A stretch of 64,000 nucleotides of DNA from Streptococcaceae bacterium AF54-32pH5A (lineage in GTDB: Bacteria; Bacillota; Bacilli; Lactobacillales; Streptococcaceae). Numbering within the stretch: the stretch's first letter is position 1; each line of letters starts with the position of its first letter. The translations under genes were made by a program, and so were the position numbers. The DNA lies in NCBI GenBank assembly GCA_027682205.1, contig JAQDAD010000002.1, positions 19,953 through 83,952 on the forward strand, in the 5' to 3' direction. This document shows, piece after piece, positions 28,308 to 38,232 of this stretch. The notes beneath the pieces are model-generated. The model saw only the letters and a list, made by a program, of their open reading frames with translations. It made no database searches and was not told where the DNA came from.

Positions 28308-29486
28308 ATGAAAGACGTAGTTATTGTTTCAGCGGTTCGAACTCCTATAGGTTCCTTTGGCGGGAGCTTGAAGGATATTTCTGCTGTTGATTTGGGATCT
28401 TTGGTCATTAAGAGTGCTTTGGAAAAAGCGAATATTAAACCAGAGCAGGTAGATGAAGTGATTATGGGAAATGTCCTAGGCGCAGGTTTAGGGCAAAACG
28501 TGGCTCGCCAAATGAGTATTCATGCGGGAGTCCCTGAATTTACACCAGCCTTTACTATCAATAAGGTCTGTGGTTCCGGTTTGAAGGCAGTGCAGTTAGC
28601 TGCTCAAGCGATTCAGTGCGGAGATGCAGATATTATCGTGGCTGGTGGTGCTGAAAACATGAGTCAGGCTCCATATGTTTTGCCAAGCTTCCGTTGGGGC
28701 GGCCGTATGGGCGATTCGAAAGTGGTAGATACCATGATTAAGGACGGTTTGTCTGATGCCTTTAACGAATACCATATGGGGATTACAGCTGAGAATGTGG
28801 CCGAAGAATATGGTATTAGCCGAGATGATCAAGATGCTCTTGCTTTGGAATCACAAAAACGAGCAGTAGCGGCTATAGAATCTGGACGCTTTAAGGAAGA
28901 GATAGTTCCGGTGGTTATTCCTCAACGTAAAGGCGTTCCTATCGTCTTTGATACAGATGAATTCCCTAGAAAAGATGCTAGCTTGGAGAGCTTGTCTAAG
29001 CTAGGCCCTGTTTTCAAACAAAACGGTTCTGTTACGGCGGGAAATGCCTCGGGTATCAATGACGGAGCAGCGGCTGTCTTGGTCATGAGTGCTGAAAAAG
29101 CTGAAGAATTAGGACTTCCAGTCATTGCTCGTATTCGTTCGTATGCAAGTGCAGGTTTGGATCCTAAGATGATGGGATGTGGACCGATTTATGCAACTCG
29201 CAAAGCTCTTGAAAAAGGCAATTTGACAGTTGATGATCTCGACTTGATTGAGTCAAATGAAGCCTTTGCTGCTCAGGCTTGTGCAGTTGGGAAAACACTT
29301 GGTTTCAACACCGATATTGTCAATGTCAATGGTGGCGCGATTGCTCTTGGTCACCCAATTGGGGCTTCAGGTTGCCGTATCCTAGTGACTCTGGTGCATG
29401 AGATGATGAAACGTGATGCTAAAACTGGTTTAGCAACTCTCTGTATCGGAGGAGGGATGGGAACAGCCCTCATCGTTGAACGTTAA
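28308..29486 (+). CDS. Acetyl-CoA C-acetyltransferase (thiolase)
   Basis: It condenses two acetyl-CoA to acetoacetyl-CoA, in streptococci the likely entry to the mevalonate pathway. The 392-aa thiolase has acyl-binding C88 (KVCGSG), the GHPIGASG histidine near residue 348 and the second catalytic Cys in LCIGGGMG near 378. The ATG at 28308 is preferred because GGAGGA lies 4 nt upstream; an earlier in-frame ATG at 28296 overlaps that SD. It has its own terminator. I do not recall a thiolase between hpf and gdpP in pneumococcus, so this may be a lineage-specific insertion. Confidence 0.93.
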   Translation: MKDVVIVSAVRTPIGSFGGSLKDISAVDLGSLVIKSALEKANIKPEQVDEVIMGNVLGAGLGQNVARQMSIHAGVPEFTPAFTINKVCGSGLKAVQLAAQAIQCGDADIIVAGGAENMSQAPYVLPSFRWGGRMGDSKVVDTMIKDGLSDAFNEYHMGITAENVAEEYGISRDDQDALALESQKRAVAAIESGRFKEEIVPVVIPQRKGVPIVFDTDEFPRKDASLESLSKLGPVFKQNGSVTAGNASGINDGAAAVLVMSAEKAEELGLPVIARIRSYASAGLDPKMMGCGPIYATRKALEKGNLTVDDLDLIESNEAFAAQACAVGKTLGFNTDIVNVNGGAIALGHPIGASGCRILVTLVHEMMKRDAKTGLATLCIGGGMGTALIVER

Positions 29487-29516
29487 GTGACAGTAACCAG
29501 AGTATATAGATGTGCA

Positions 29517-29544
29517 GGAGGATAATGGGCTTATTCTCCTTTTT
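29517..29544 (+). terminator. Thiolase terminator
   Basis: GGAGGATAA pairs with TTATTCTCC (one wobble), loop TGGGC, followed by five Ts. Confidence 0.8.
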
Positions 29545-29622
29545 GCAGTCAAACCATAAAAAATCAATAAGTAAAAGGAGACTTACCTCTTTTTAAAGGT
29601 CGCTTTTTAAGGGCTTTTGTGA

Positions 29623-29628
29623 TATAAT
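29623..29628 (+). promoter_or_regulatory. -10 element of gdpP-rplI that decides the gdpP start
   Basis: TATAAT at 29623-29628 puts the transcript start near 29635. An in-frame ATG at 29630 is therefore not in the message; the ATG at 29648 with AAGAGG upstream is used. Confidence 0.65.
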
Positions 29629-29647
29629 AATGCGCAAGAGGTTTAGA

Positions 29648-31621
29648 ATGAAAAAAAATAATTTAACTCCGATTTCTGCGGTTCTACTAGGGATTGCGAC
29701 TTTCGGAACCTTAACAATGCTGATTATTTTTTCACAAAATAATGTTGTAACAATCAGTACCTTGTTTTTATTTGTACTTCTTTATCTGCTTTTATTCATC
29801 TGGCAAAAAAAACAGTATGAAAAGAGCGAAATTGAACAAATTCAATATGTAAACCATCAAGCGGAAGATAGCTTAAATACGCTACTCGATCAAATGCCAG
29901 TTGGTGTTCTGAAATTAGACTTATCTAGTGGCGAAGTAGAGTGGTTTAATCCTTATGCTGAGTTGATTTTGACGACTGAAGAAGGCGAAATTGATGTTGA
30001 CTTGATTCAAACCATCATAAAGGCTTCTGTGGGGAACCCTGGTTCTTACGCTACCTTGGGGGAAACACGCTATGCCGTTCATATGGACAAGGCTTCAGGT
30101 GTCCTGTATTTCTTTGACGTTTCAGGGGAATACGAAGCAACTGTCGAATTGGTAACCAGTCGACCAGTGATTGGGGTTATCTCGGTAGACAACTACGATG
30201 ATCTGGAAGATGCAACCTCCGACTCCGATATTAGTCATATCAATAGTTTTGTGGCAAATTTTGTTTCAGAATTTGCTAGTAAGTATGCTATGTTTTCTCG
30301 GCGTGTGGGCATGGACCGCTTTTATTTATTTACTGATTACACGGTTCTTGAAGGCTTGATGAATGATAAATTCTCTGTGATTGATGCCTTTCGTGAGGAG
30401 GCAAAGCAGAGACAGTTGCCATTAACCTTGAGCATGGGTTTTTCTTATGGTGATGGAAATCATGATGAGATAGGGAAAGTTGCTTTAAGGAACTTGAACT
30501 TGGCTGAGGTTCGTGGTGGGGATCAAGTGGTCGTCAAGGAAAATGATGAAACCAAGAACCCAATCTATTTTGGTGGTGGTTCCGCAGCCTCTGTTAAGAG
30601 AACGAGAACACGTACCAGAGCGATGATGACAGCTATTTCAGATAAGATTCGCAGTGTGGATCAGGTATTTGTAGTTGGTCATAAGAATCTGGATATGGAT
30701 GCCTTGGGGTCTGCGGTTGGTATGCAGTTGTTTGCGAGCAATATTACTGAAAATAGCTATGCTGTTTATGATGCAGACCAAATGTCACCAGATATCGAGC
30801 GTGCGGTCAATTTCTTGGAAAAAGAGGGTGTCACCAAGCTCTTGCCTCTGTCTGATGCGATGAGGCTGATTACCAAGCGCTCTTTGTTGATTCTAGTGGA
30901 TCATTCGAAGACGGCTTTGACTTTATCGAAAGATTTTTACGAACTGTTCACTCAAACCATTGTCATTGACCACCATCGACGTGATCAGGATTTTCCAGAG
31001 AATGCAGTAATCACCTATATCGAAAGTGGAGCAAGTAGTGCGAGTGAGTTGGTCACAGAGTTGATTCAGTTCCAAAATTCTAAGAAAAATCGTTTGAGTC
31101 GTATGCAGGCTAGTGTACTAATGGCTGGTATGATGCTGGATACCAAAAACTTTACGTCGCGAGTAACGAGTCGAACTTTTGATGTGGCCAGCTACCTCCG
31201 GACACGTGGAAGCGATAGTATTGCTATCCAGGAGATTGCTGCGACAGATTTTGAAGAGTACCGTGAGGTAAATGAACTCATTTTACAAGGTCGTAAATTG
31301 GGTTCAGATGTCTTGATTGCCCAAGCTAAGGACTCGACTACCTATGACACAGTTGTCATCAGTAAGGCTGCCGATGCTATGTTGGCCATGTCTGGTATTG
31401 AAGCCAGCTTCGTTCTAGCGAAAAATACACAAGGATTTATCTCAATCTCAGCTCGAAGTCGCAGTAAAATCAATGTCCAACGTATTATGGAAGAGTTAGG
31501 TGGCGGTGGTCACTTTAATCTAGCTGCTGCGCAAATCGAGAATATGAGTCTGTCAGAAGCAGGAGAAAAATTGACTCAACTTGTTTTGGATGAACTAAAG
31601 GAAAAGGAGAAAGAAGAATGA
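29648..31621 (+). CDS. gdpP: Cyclic-di-AMP phosphodiesterase GdpP (Pde1)
   Basis: It hydrolyses c-di-AMP to pApA, controlling potassium and osmotic balance and wall stress. The 657-aa protein has two N-terminal membrane helices (about 10-52), a PAS-like domain (about 75-165), a degenerate GGDEF domain (RGGDQ near 289-293) and a DHH-DHHA1 phosphoesterase (GHKNLDMDA near 344, DHH at 441-443, GGGGH near the C-terminus). It overlaps rplI by 4 nt. This neighbour pair is widespread in Firmicutes. Confidence 0.95.
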   Translation: MKKNNLTPISAVLLGIATFGTLTMLIIFSQNNVVTISTLFLFVLLYLLLFIWQKKQYEKSEIEQIQYVNHQAEDSLNTLLDQMPVGVLKLDLSSGEVEWFNPYAELILTTEEGEIDVDLIQTIIKASVGNPGSYATLGETRYAVHMDKASGVLYFFDVSGEYEATVELVTSRPVIGVISVDNYDDLEDATSDSDISHINSFVANFVSEFASKYAMFSRRVGMDRFYLFTDYTVLEGLMNDKFSVIDAFREEAKQRQLPLTLSMGFSYGDGNHDEIGKVALRNLNLAEVRGGDQVVVKENDETKNPIYFGGGSAASVKRTRTRTRAMMTAISDKIRSVDQVFVVGHKNLDMDALGSAVGMQLFASNITENSYAVYDADQMSPDIERAVNFLEKEGVTKLLPLSDAMRLITKRSLLILVDHSKTALTLSKDFYELFTQTIVIDHHRRDQDFPENAVITYIESGASSASELVTELIQFQNSKKNRLSRMQASVLMAGMMLDTKNFTSRVTSRTFDVASYLRTRGSDSIAIQEIAATDFEEYREVNELILQGRKLGSDVLIAQAKDSTTYDTVVISKAADAMLAMSGIEASFVLAKNTQGFISISARSRSKINVQRIMEELGGGGHFNLAAAQIENMSLSEAGEKLTQLVLDELKEKEKEE

Positions 31622-32070
31622 AAGTAATCTTTTTAGCAGATGTCAAAGGAAAAGGGAAAAAAGGCGAAATCAAGGAGGTGCCAACTGGCTACGCTCAAAA
31701 CTTCCTGATTAAAAAGAATTTGGCCAAGGAAGCAACTGCTCAAGCAGTGGGCGAGTTGCGTGGAAAACAAAAATCTGAAGAAAAAGCTCATGCAGAGATG
31801 ATTGCTGAAGCAAAGGCCATCAAGGCCAAGCTTGAAGCAGAAGAGACTGTTGTAGAGTTCGTTGAGAAGGTTGGACCGGATGGTCGTACCTTTGGCTCCA
31901 TCACTAACAAGAAGATTGCAGAAGAATTGCAAAAGCAATTTGGTATCAAGATTGACAAACGCAATATTCAAGTGCAAGCACCAATTCGAGCAGTAGGTTT
32001 GATTGATGTACCAGTGAAGATCTACCAAGATGTTACAAGTATCATCAATCTTCGTGTAAAAGAAGGTTAA
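31618..32070 (+). CDS. rplI: 50S ribosomal protein L9
   Basis: The 150-aa L9 binds 23S rRNA with its N-terminal domain ([17 protein letters not shown]) and has a long connecting helix (about 40-75) and a C-terminal domain. It overlaps gdpP by 4 nt and is followed by dnaB after 43 nt, the usual Firmicutes order. Confidence 0.98.
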   Translation: MKVIFLADVKGKGKKGEIKEVPTGYAQNFLIKKNLAKEATAQAVGELRGKQKSEEKAHAEMIAEAKAIKAKLEAEETVVEFVEKVGPDGRTFGSITNKKIAEELQKQFGIKIDKRNIQVQAPIRAVGLIDVPVKIYQDVTSIINLRVKEG

Positions 32071-32113
32071 GTTTACAACTTCTTGACAAGATTGTAAAAG
32101 GAAGGGAAGTCGG

Positions 32114-33466
32114 ATGGCAGAAGTAGAGGAACTGCGAGTTCAACCTCAGGATATTTTGGCAGAACAATCTGTTCTGGGGGCTATTTTTATAGATGAGAGT
32201 AAGCTCGTTTTTGTACGGGAATACATTGATTCTCGAGACTTCTTTAAGTATGCTCATCGGTTGATTTTCCAAGCGATGGTGGACTTGTCAGATCGTGGTG
32301 AAGCAATTGATGCGACAACAGTTCGGACGATTTTGGATAGCCAAGGGGATCTCCAAAATATTGGTGGCTTATCCTATCTTGTTGAAATTGTTAATTCTGT
32401 ACCAACTTCAGCTAATGCGGAGTATTATGCTAAAATAGTTGCAGAAAAGGCTATGCTACGTCGCTTGATTTCCAAGTTGACAGATTCTGTCAACCAAGCC
32501 TATGAAGCTTCTAAACCTGTAGATGAAATCATTGCTCAAGCTGAAAAGGGACTCATTGATGTTAGCGAAAATGCCAATCGTAGTGGTTTCAAGAACATCC
32601 GTGATATTCTAAATATCAACTTTGGGAACCTAGAAGTCCGGTCACAACAAACAACTGATATTACAGGTATTGCGACAGGCTACCGTGATTTGGACCATAT
32701 GACGACCGGATTGCATGAGGAGGAACTGATTATTATCGCAGCTCGTCCTGCGGTTGGTAAGACAGCCTTTGCCTTAAACATTGCTCAGAATATCGGAACC
32801 AAGTTGGACAAGACGGTAGCTATCTTTTCACTGGAAATGGGTGCAGAAAGCCTAGTGGACCGTATGTTGGCAGCAGAAGGCTTGGTGGAATCCCATTCTA
32901 TCCGTACGGGTCAATTGACCGACGAGGAATGGCAAAAGTATACCATTGCTCAAGGGAATCTAGCCAACGCGAGTATCTATATCGATGATACACCAGGGAT
33001 TCGGATCACGGAAATTCGTTCGCGCTCACGTAAACTGGCTCAAGAAACAGGCAATCTAGGCTTGATTTTGATCGACTACCTACAGCTTATCACAGGGACT
33101 GGTCGTGAGAACCGCCAACAAGAAGTCTCTGAAATTTCTCGTCAGTTAAAAATCCTAGCCAAGGAGCTAAAGGTTCCAGTCATTGCTCTCAGTCAGCTAT
33201 CTCGTGGTGTGGAACAGCGTCAGGATAAGAGACCAGTCTTGTCTGATATTCGTGAATCGGGTTCCATTGAGCAGGATGCGGATATCGTGGCCTTTCTATA
33301 CCGTGACGACTACTATGATCGTGCAGGTGAAGAAGAGGAAGGAATTCCAAATAACAAGGTAGAGGTTATCATCGAGAAAAACCGTAGTGGAGCTCGTGGA
33401 ACGGTGGAATTGATTTTCCAAAAAGAATACAATAAATTTTCAAGTATCTCAAAGAGGGAGGCATAA
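32114..33466 (+). CDS. dnaB: Replicative DNA helicase DnaB (DnaC in streptococcal usage)
   Basis: The 450-aa hexameric helicase of the replication fork has an N-terminal primase-interacting domain (about 12-110) and a C-terminal RecA-like domain with Walker A ARPAVGKTAF and the LILIDYLQL Walker B. Both start and family are clear; GGAAGGGAAG precedes the ATG. It probably continues the gdpP-rplI transcript. Confidence 0.97.
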   Translation: MAEVEELRVQPQDILAEQSVLGAIFIDESKLVFVREYIDSRDFFKYAHRLIFQAMVDLSDRGEAIDATTVRTILDSQGDLQNIGGLSYLVEIVNSVPTSANAEYYAKIVAEKAMLRRLISKLTDSVNQAYEASKPVDEIIAQAEKGLIDVSENANRSGFKNIRDILNINFGNLEVRSQQTTDITGIATGYRDLDHMTTGLHEEELIIIAARPAVGKTAFALNIAQNIGTKLDKTVAIFSLEMGAESLVDRMLAAEGLVESHSIRTGQLTDEEWQKYTIAQGNLANASIYIDDTPGIRITEIRSRSRKLAQETGNLGLILIDYLQLITGTGRENRQQEVSEISRQLKILAKELKVPVIALSQLSRGVEQRQDKRPVLSDIRESGSIEQDADIVAFLYRDDYYDRAGEEEEGIPNNKVEVIIEKNRSGARGTVELIFQKEYNKFSSISKREA

Positions 33467-33467
33467 G

Positions 33468-33743
33468 ATGTCAGATGCATTTACAGATGTAGCCAAGATG
33501 AAAAAAATCAAAGAAGAAATCAAGGCACATGAGGGACAAGTCGTTGAAATGACTTTGGAGAATGGCCGTAAGCGCCAAAAAAATAGATTGGGTAAGCTAA
33601 TTGAGGTTTATCCGTCTCTATTTATCGTTGAATTTGGGAACGTTGAAGGAGACAAACAAGCCAATGTCTATGTGGAATCCTTCACCTACTCAGATATCCT
33701 GACAGAAAAGAATTTAATTCGCTATCTAGACCAAGAATCCTAA
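33468..33743 (+). CDS. veg: Veg family protein (DUF1021)
   Basis: The 91-aa protein belongs to the Veg family (KIKEEIKAHEGQVVEMTLENGRK region). In B. subtilis Veg stimulates biofilm gene expression by an unclear mechanism. It starts 1 nt after the dnaB stop codon with GAGG upstream and is followed by a terminator. Confidence 0.88.
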   Translation: MSDAFTDVAKMKKIKEEIKAHEGQVVEMTLENGRKRQKNRLGKLIEVYPSLFIVEFGNVEGDKQANVYVESFTYSDILTEKNLIRYLDQES

Positions 33744-33747
33744 AATG

Positions 33748-33770
33748 AAGTGAGCTTTGCTCACTTTTTT
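33748..33770 (+). terminator. Terminator after dnaB-veg
   Basis: The stem AAGTGAGC / GCTCACTT with loop TTT is followed by Ts. Confidence 0.85.
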
Positions 33771-33778
33771 CTTTTTCT

Positions 33779-33786
33779 CCCGAATA
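33779..33786 (+). promoter_or_regulatory. ComX-box-like site upstream of cbpD
   Basis: CCCGAATA keeps the CGAATA core of TACGAATA and follows a T-rich tract. It lies 47 nt before the cbpD ATG. cbpD is a known late competence gene in pneumococcus. A small hairpin (CGAGG-GTAA-CCTCG, 33794-33807) falls in the predicted leader. Confidence 0.6.
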
Positions 33787-33833
33787 GTATAAACGAGGGT
33801 AACCTCGGAAATTTATATTATTAAGGAGAATGA

Positions 33834-34943
33834 ATGACGTTTTTAAAATCAGGAGTTAAGAAGAGTGGATATACTCAGTTGGGTGTAGGACTGGCTACTT
33901 TGTTCGTTACGAGTACTTTTTTGTTTGGTGGTGAATCGGTTCAGGCTGACAGTGTAGCGCGTGGAGATGACTATCCGATTCATTACAAAAATGGTAGTGT
34001 TGAAATCGATCAATGGCGGATGTATTCTCGCCAGTGTACATCTTTTGCGGCCTTTCGTTTGAGTAGTGTGAATGGCTTTGAGATTCCTCCTGCCTACGGA
34101 AATGCGAATGAATGGGGATATCGTGCAAAGCGAGAAGGCTATCGTGTGGATACTAAGCCAGAAGTTGGATCTATTGCTTGGTCGACAGAAGGTTACTACG
34201 GGCATGTGGCTTGGGTATCTAATGTATCAGGGGACACGATTGAGATCGAAGAGTATAACTATGGCGTTAGGGAGAAATACAATCGTCGAAGCGTAAAAGC
34301 TAGCTCTATGACAGGCTTTATCCATTTTAAGGACTTGGTAGGGAATGATGGTAGAACTGGAAATCCTATCAGGTCAGGGTTGGCGTCTAGTGGGACTCAT
34401 ACGTTTACTCAAAAGTCTGCCATTCGAAACCAGCCGTCAAGTACAGCACAAGTTATTGACTACTACTATCCTGGTGAAAATGTTAGATACGACCAAATCG
34501 TAGAAAAGGACGGTTATAAATGGCTCAGCTATCTATCTTACAGTGGTGCTAGACGATATGTTCAGCATACGGAAACAGAATCAGTGGAGAATGGTTGGAA
34601 GAAGCAAAACGGTATTTGGAATTACCGTGAGAACGGGAAACTTGCAACTGGTTGGAAGAAAATAAATGGCAGTTGGTATCACTTCAAAGACAATGGGACC
34701 ATGTCAACAGGTTGGGTAAAGGATAATTCGCATTGGTACTACCTAAAGGCGTCTGGAGAGATGCAGACAGGATGGCTCAAGGAAAACGGAACATGGTATT
34801 ATTTGGAAAGTTCAGGGGCTATGAAGTCTAGTCAGTGGTTCCAAGTAGGAGGAAAGTATTACTACGTCAATGCTTCAGGAGCTTTAGCAGTGAATACCAT
34901 TGTGGATGGCTATCGAGTAGATAGTAACGGAGCTAGAGTCTAG
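33834..34943 (+). CDS. cbpD: Choline-binding murein hydrolase CbpD (short variant)
   Basis: CbpD is the fratricide muralysin released by competent cells to lyse non-competent siblings. The 369-aa protein has a signal peptide (cleavage after about residue 38, QA), a CHAP domain with C68 and H124, one SH3b domain (about 190-245) and four to five choline-binding repeats (GWKK..W, from about 253). Pneumococcal CbpD, as I recall, is about 448 aa with two SH3b domains, so this variant seems to lack one. The ComX-like box upstream agrees with competence control. Confidence 0.92.
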   Translation: MTFLKSGVKKSGYTQLGVGLATLFVTSTFLFGGESVQADSVARGDDYPIHYKNGSVEIDQWRMYSRQCTSFAAFRLSSVNGFEIPPAYGNANEWGYRAKREGYRVDTKPEVGSIAWSTEGYYGHVAWVSNVSGDTIEIEEYNYGVREKYNRRSVKASSMTGFIHFKDLVGNDGRTGNPIRSGLASSGTHTFTQKSAIRNQPSSTAQVIDYYYPGENVRYDQIVEKDGYKWLSYLSYSGARRYVQHTETESVENGWKKQNGIWNYRENGKLATGWKKINGSWYHFKDNGTMSTGWVKDNSHWYYLKASGEMQTGWLKENGTWYYLESSGAMKSSQWFQVGGKYYYVNASGALAVNTIVDGYRVDSNGARV

Positions 34944-35015
34944 AAAGAATATAAAAAAGAGGACTTCACGACAATTTGCCTATTCTTTCCGATGGTATTT
35001 TTCTCCTCTTTCCTT

Positions 35016-35021
35016 TATAAT
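35016..35021 (+). promoter_or_regulatory. polA -10 element close to the start codon
   Basis: TATAAT ends 6 nt before the polA ATG and no Shine-Dalgarno lies between, so the transcript probably starts at or next to the ATG. Confidence 0.5.
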
Positions 35022-35027
35022 GGGTAT

Positions 35028-37661
35028 ATGGACAAGAAAAAATTATTATTAATTGATGGATCCTCTGTTGCCTTTCGAGCTTTTTTTGCGCTCTATCAGC
35101 AGTTGGATCGTTTTAAAAATGCTAATGGCCTTCATACCAATGCAATCTATGGCTTTCAACTCATGTTGAATCACGTCTTGGAGCGTGTTGAGCCCAGTCA
35201 TGTTTTGGTAGCTTTTGATGCAGGTAAGACGACTTTCCGTACAGAGATGTATGCAGACTACAAGGGTGGTCGTGCTAAAACTCCAGATGAGTTTCGTGAG
35301 CAATTTCCCTTCATTCGTGAGTTGCTAGATCATCTTGGGATTCGCCACTATGAGTTGGCCCAGTATGAAGCAGATGATATCATCGGGACCCTAGGTCGCT
35401 TGGCTGAGAAGGATTCTTTTGAAGTGACAATCGTTAGCGGGGACAAGGACTTGATCCAGTTGACGGATGAACGTACAATGGTCGAGATTTCTAAGAAAGG
35501 TGTGGCTGAGTTTGAGGCTTTTACACCAGATTATCTCATGGAAAAGATGGGGCTCACACCAGCTCAGTTCATTGATCTTAAGGCTCTTATGGGTGATAAG
35601 TCTGATAATATCCCTGGTGTCACGAAAATCGGTGAAAAGACGGGAATCAAGCTTTTGCTAGAACACGGCTCGCTCGAAGGTATTTATGAAAATATCGATG
35701 GAATGAAGGCATCCAAGATGAAGGAAAATCTCATCAATGATAAGGAACAAGCCTTCCTATCTAAAACGTTGGCGACTATTGAAACAAATGCACCGATTGA
35801 GATTGGCCTTGATGATTTGGTCTATAGTGGACCAAATGTGGAAAATCTTGGGAAATTCTATGATGAGATGGGCTTCAAACAACTCAAGCAAGCTTTAAAT
35901 ATTTCGTCGACGGATGCGCCTGAAAGTTTGGATTTCACTATTGTTGAGCAAGTGAAGGAAGATATGCTGAGTGCCGACTCTATCTTCCACTTTGAACTCT
36001 TTGGGGAGAACTACCATACAGATGATTTGGTTGGTTTTGCATGGTCTTGTGGAGACAAGCTCTACGCTACAGATAAACTTGAGCTCTTGCAGGAACCGAT
36101 TTTCAAGGAATTTCTGGAAAAAACACCTCTGAAAGTGTATGACTTTAAGAAAGCTAAGGTTCTTTTAAATCGTTTGGGATTGAATCTCCAGGCACCTGCT
36201 TTTGACAGCCGCTTGGCCAAATACCTCCTCTCTACTGTCGAGAATAATGAAATTTCAACCATTGCGAGTCTTTATGGTCAGACTTACATGGTCGATGATG
36301 AGACCTTCTACGGCAAGGGGATCAAGAAGGCAATTCCTGAACGGGAAAAATTCTTGGAACACCTAGCTCGCAAGGTTGCTGTATTGGTTGAGACCGAGCC
36401 TGTTTTACTTGAAAAACTCAGTGAACATGGACAGTTAGACCTCCTCTATGACATGGAGCAGCCTCTGGCCTTTGTCCTTGCCAAGATGGAAATCGCTGGG
36501 ATTACGGTCAAGAAAGAGACCTTGCTTGAGATGCAGGCTGAAAATGAGCTTGTCATTGAAAAACTAACTCAGGAGATTTATGAGCTAGCTGGTGAGGAGT
36601 TTAATATCAATTCACCCAAGCAGTTGGGGGTGCTTCTCTTTGAAAAGCTCGGTCTTCCCCTAGAATACACCAAGAAAACCAAGACAGGTTACTCAACAGC
36701 CGTGGATGTGCTAGAGCGTCTGGCTCCTATTGCGCCAATTGTTAAAAAAATTCTAGACTACCGTCAAATTGCTAAGATTCAATCGACTTACGTGGTTGGC
36801 TTGCAGGACTGGATTTTGGATGATGGCAAGATTCACACGCGCTATGTACAGGATTTGACCCAGACTGGCCGTCTGTCTAGTGTAGATCCAAACTTGCAAA
36901 ATATCCCTGTGCGTTTGGAACAAGGCCGCCTCATTCGTAAGGCTTTTGTGCCAGAGTGGGAGGATAGTGTCCTTCTTAGCTCCGACTATTCACAGATTGA
37001 GTTGCGCGTTTTGGCGCATATTTCTAAAGATGAGCATCTGATCAAGGCCTTCCAAGAGGGAGCCGATATCCATACCTCAACAGCCATGAGGGTCTTTGGA
37101 ATTGAACGTCCTGAGGATGTGACTCCAAATGACCGTCGCAATGCCAAAGCCGTTAACTTCGGAGTGGTTTACGGGATTTCAGACTTTGGCTTGGCAAATA
37201 ATCTTGGTATTAGTCGTAAGAAGGCCAAAGCCTACATTGATACCTATTTTGAGCGTTTTCCTGGAATCAAAAACTATATGGAAGAAGTGGTGCGTGAAGC
37301 GCGTGACAAGGGCTATGTAGAGACCCTCTTCAAACGCCGTCGTGAGTTACCCGATATCAATTCGCGTAACTTCAACATTCGTGGTTTTGCAGAGCGCACT
37401 GCCATTAACTCTCCTATCCAGGGTTCAGCAGCAGATATTCTCAAGATTGCTATGATTCAGCTAGACAAAGCTTTAGTTGAAGGTGGCTATCAGACCAAGA
37501 TGCTGTTACAAGTGCATGATGAAATCGTCCTTGAGGTTCCGAAATCAGAACTAGCAGCCGTCAAATCTCTGGTGAAACAAACCATGGAAGAAGCCATCCA
37601 GCTCAGTGTTCCCCTCATCGCTGATGAGAATGAAGGAGCAACCTGGTACGAGGCTAAATAA
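35028..37661 (+). CDS. polA: DNA polymerase I
   Basis: Pol I removes primers and fills gaps. The 877-aa protein has an N-terminal 5' nuclease (about 1-290), a central exonuclease-like domain that appears to lack the catalytic acidic motifs, and a polymerase domain with motif A DYSQIELR, motif B RRNAKAVNFGVVYG and motif C VHDEIVLEV. MDKKKLLLIDGSS at 35028 is the family-standard start; the extension to 34992 is rejected. In pneumococcus, as I recall, polA lies elsewhere near the origin. Confidence 0.97.
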   Translation: MDKKKLLLIDGSSVAFRAFFALYQQLDRFKNANGLHTNAIYGFQLMLNHVLERVEPSHVLVAFDAGKTTFRTEMYADYKGGRAKTPDEFREQFPFIRELLDHLGIRHYELAQYEADDIIGTLGRLAEKDSFEVTIVSGDKDLIQLTDERTMVEISKKGVAEFEAFTPDYLMEKMGLTPAQFIDLKALMGDKSDNIPGVTKIGEKTGIKLLLEHGSLEGIYENIDGMKASKMKENLINDKEQAFLSKTLATIETNAPIEIGLDDLVYSGPNVENLGKFYDEMGFKQLKQALNISSTDAPESLDFTIVEQVKEDMLSADSIFHFELFGENYHTDDLVGFAWSCGDKLYATDKLELLQEPIFKEFLEKTPLKVYDFKKAKVLLNRLGLNLQAPAFDSRLAKYLLSTVENNEISTIASLYGQTYMVDDETFYGKGIKKAIPEREKFLEHLARKVAVLVETEPVLLEKLSEHGQLDLLYDMEQPLAFVLAKMEIAGITVKKETLLEMQAENELVIEKLTQEIYELAGEEFNINSPKQLGVLLFEKLGLPLEYTKKTKTGYSTAVDVLERLAPIAPIVKKILDYRQIAKIQSTYVVGLQDWILDDGKIHTRYVQDLTQTGRLSSVDPNLQNIPVRLEQGRLIRKAFVPEWEDSVLLSSDYSQIELRVLAHISKDEHLIKAFQEGADIHTSTAMRVFGIERPEDVTPNDRRNAKAVNFGVVYGISDFGLANNLGISRKKAKAYIDTYFERFPGIKNYMEEVVREARDKGYVETLFKRRRELPDINSRNFNIRGFAERTAINSPIQGSAADILKIAMIQLDKALVEGGYQTKMLLQVHDEIVLEVPKSELAAVKSLVKQTMEEAIQLSVPLIADENEGATWYEAK

Positions 37662-37671
37662 GAAAGTTAAG

Positions 37672-37706
37672 AAAGAGTTTGGAGCAATTGGCTTCAAACT
37701 CTTTTT
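37672..37706 (+). terminator. polA terminator
   Basis: AAAGAGTTTG pairs with CAAACTCTTT over a 13-nt loop, followed by Ts. Confidence 0.85.
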
Positions 37707-37764
37707 CATGGTTTTCTGTAAACAGTTTCCTTGACTTTTCCTTGTATTTGCGTTACTATATCTC

Positions 37765-37860
<96 letters not shown>

Positions 37861-37872
37861 GTCGAATTCTGC

Positions 37873-37908
37873 ACCTTTTCCGTATATATGGTAAAGGTTT
37901 TTCTTTTT
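37873..37908 (+). terminator. Terminator of the TPP riboswitch expression platform
   Basis: ACCTTTTCC pairs with GGTAAAGGT (one mismatch) over an 8-nt loop, followed by TTTTTCTTTTT. Confidence 0.85.
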
Positions 37909-37941
37909 GTCAAAAAGAAGAACTGAGAAGAGGAGGTTTTT

Positions 37942-38232
37942 ATGAAAGCAAGCATTGCCTTGCAAGTCTTGCCCCTATCACAGGGGATTGATCGAATTGC
38001 TATTATCGATCAAGTGATTACTTATCTGCAAGCTCAGTCCGTGACCATGGTGGTGACACCCTTTGAAACGGTCTTGGAAGGGGAGTTGGATGAGCTCATG
38101 CGTATTCTTAAAGAAGCGCTAGAAGTGGCAGGGCAGGAGGCAGATAATGTCTTTGCCAATGTCAAAATAAATATAGGAGAGATTCTAAGTATTGATGAGA
38201 AACTTGAAAAGTATACTGAGACGACACATTAG
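37942..38232 (+). CDS. Thiamine-binding family protein (MTH1187/YkoF-like, PF01910)
   Basis: The 96-aa soluble protein has the small ferredoxin-like fold of the MTH1187 family (MKASIALQVLPLSQG, TPFETVLEGELDEL). The family is linked to thiamine or hydroxymethylpyrimidine binding. It is the first gene after the TPP riboswitch with GAGGAGG before the ATG, which supports a role in thiamine-precursor handling. Its 3' end overlaps the permease gene by 38 nt. Confidence 0.85.
   Translation: MKASIALQVLPLSQGIDRIAIIDQVITYLQAQSVTMVVTPFETVLEGELDELMRILKEALEVAGQEADNVFANVKINIGEILSIDEKLEKYTETTH

Noticed and set aside
34943..35010. Two crossing inverted repeats between cbpD and polA (GAAAGAATA/TATTCTTTC and AAAGAGGA/TCCTCTTT)
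   Set aside because: Long A/T-rich loops and no T-run terminator; might form a pseudoknot but evidence is too weak.
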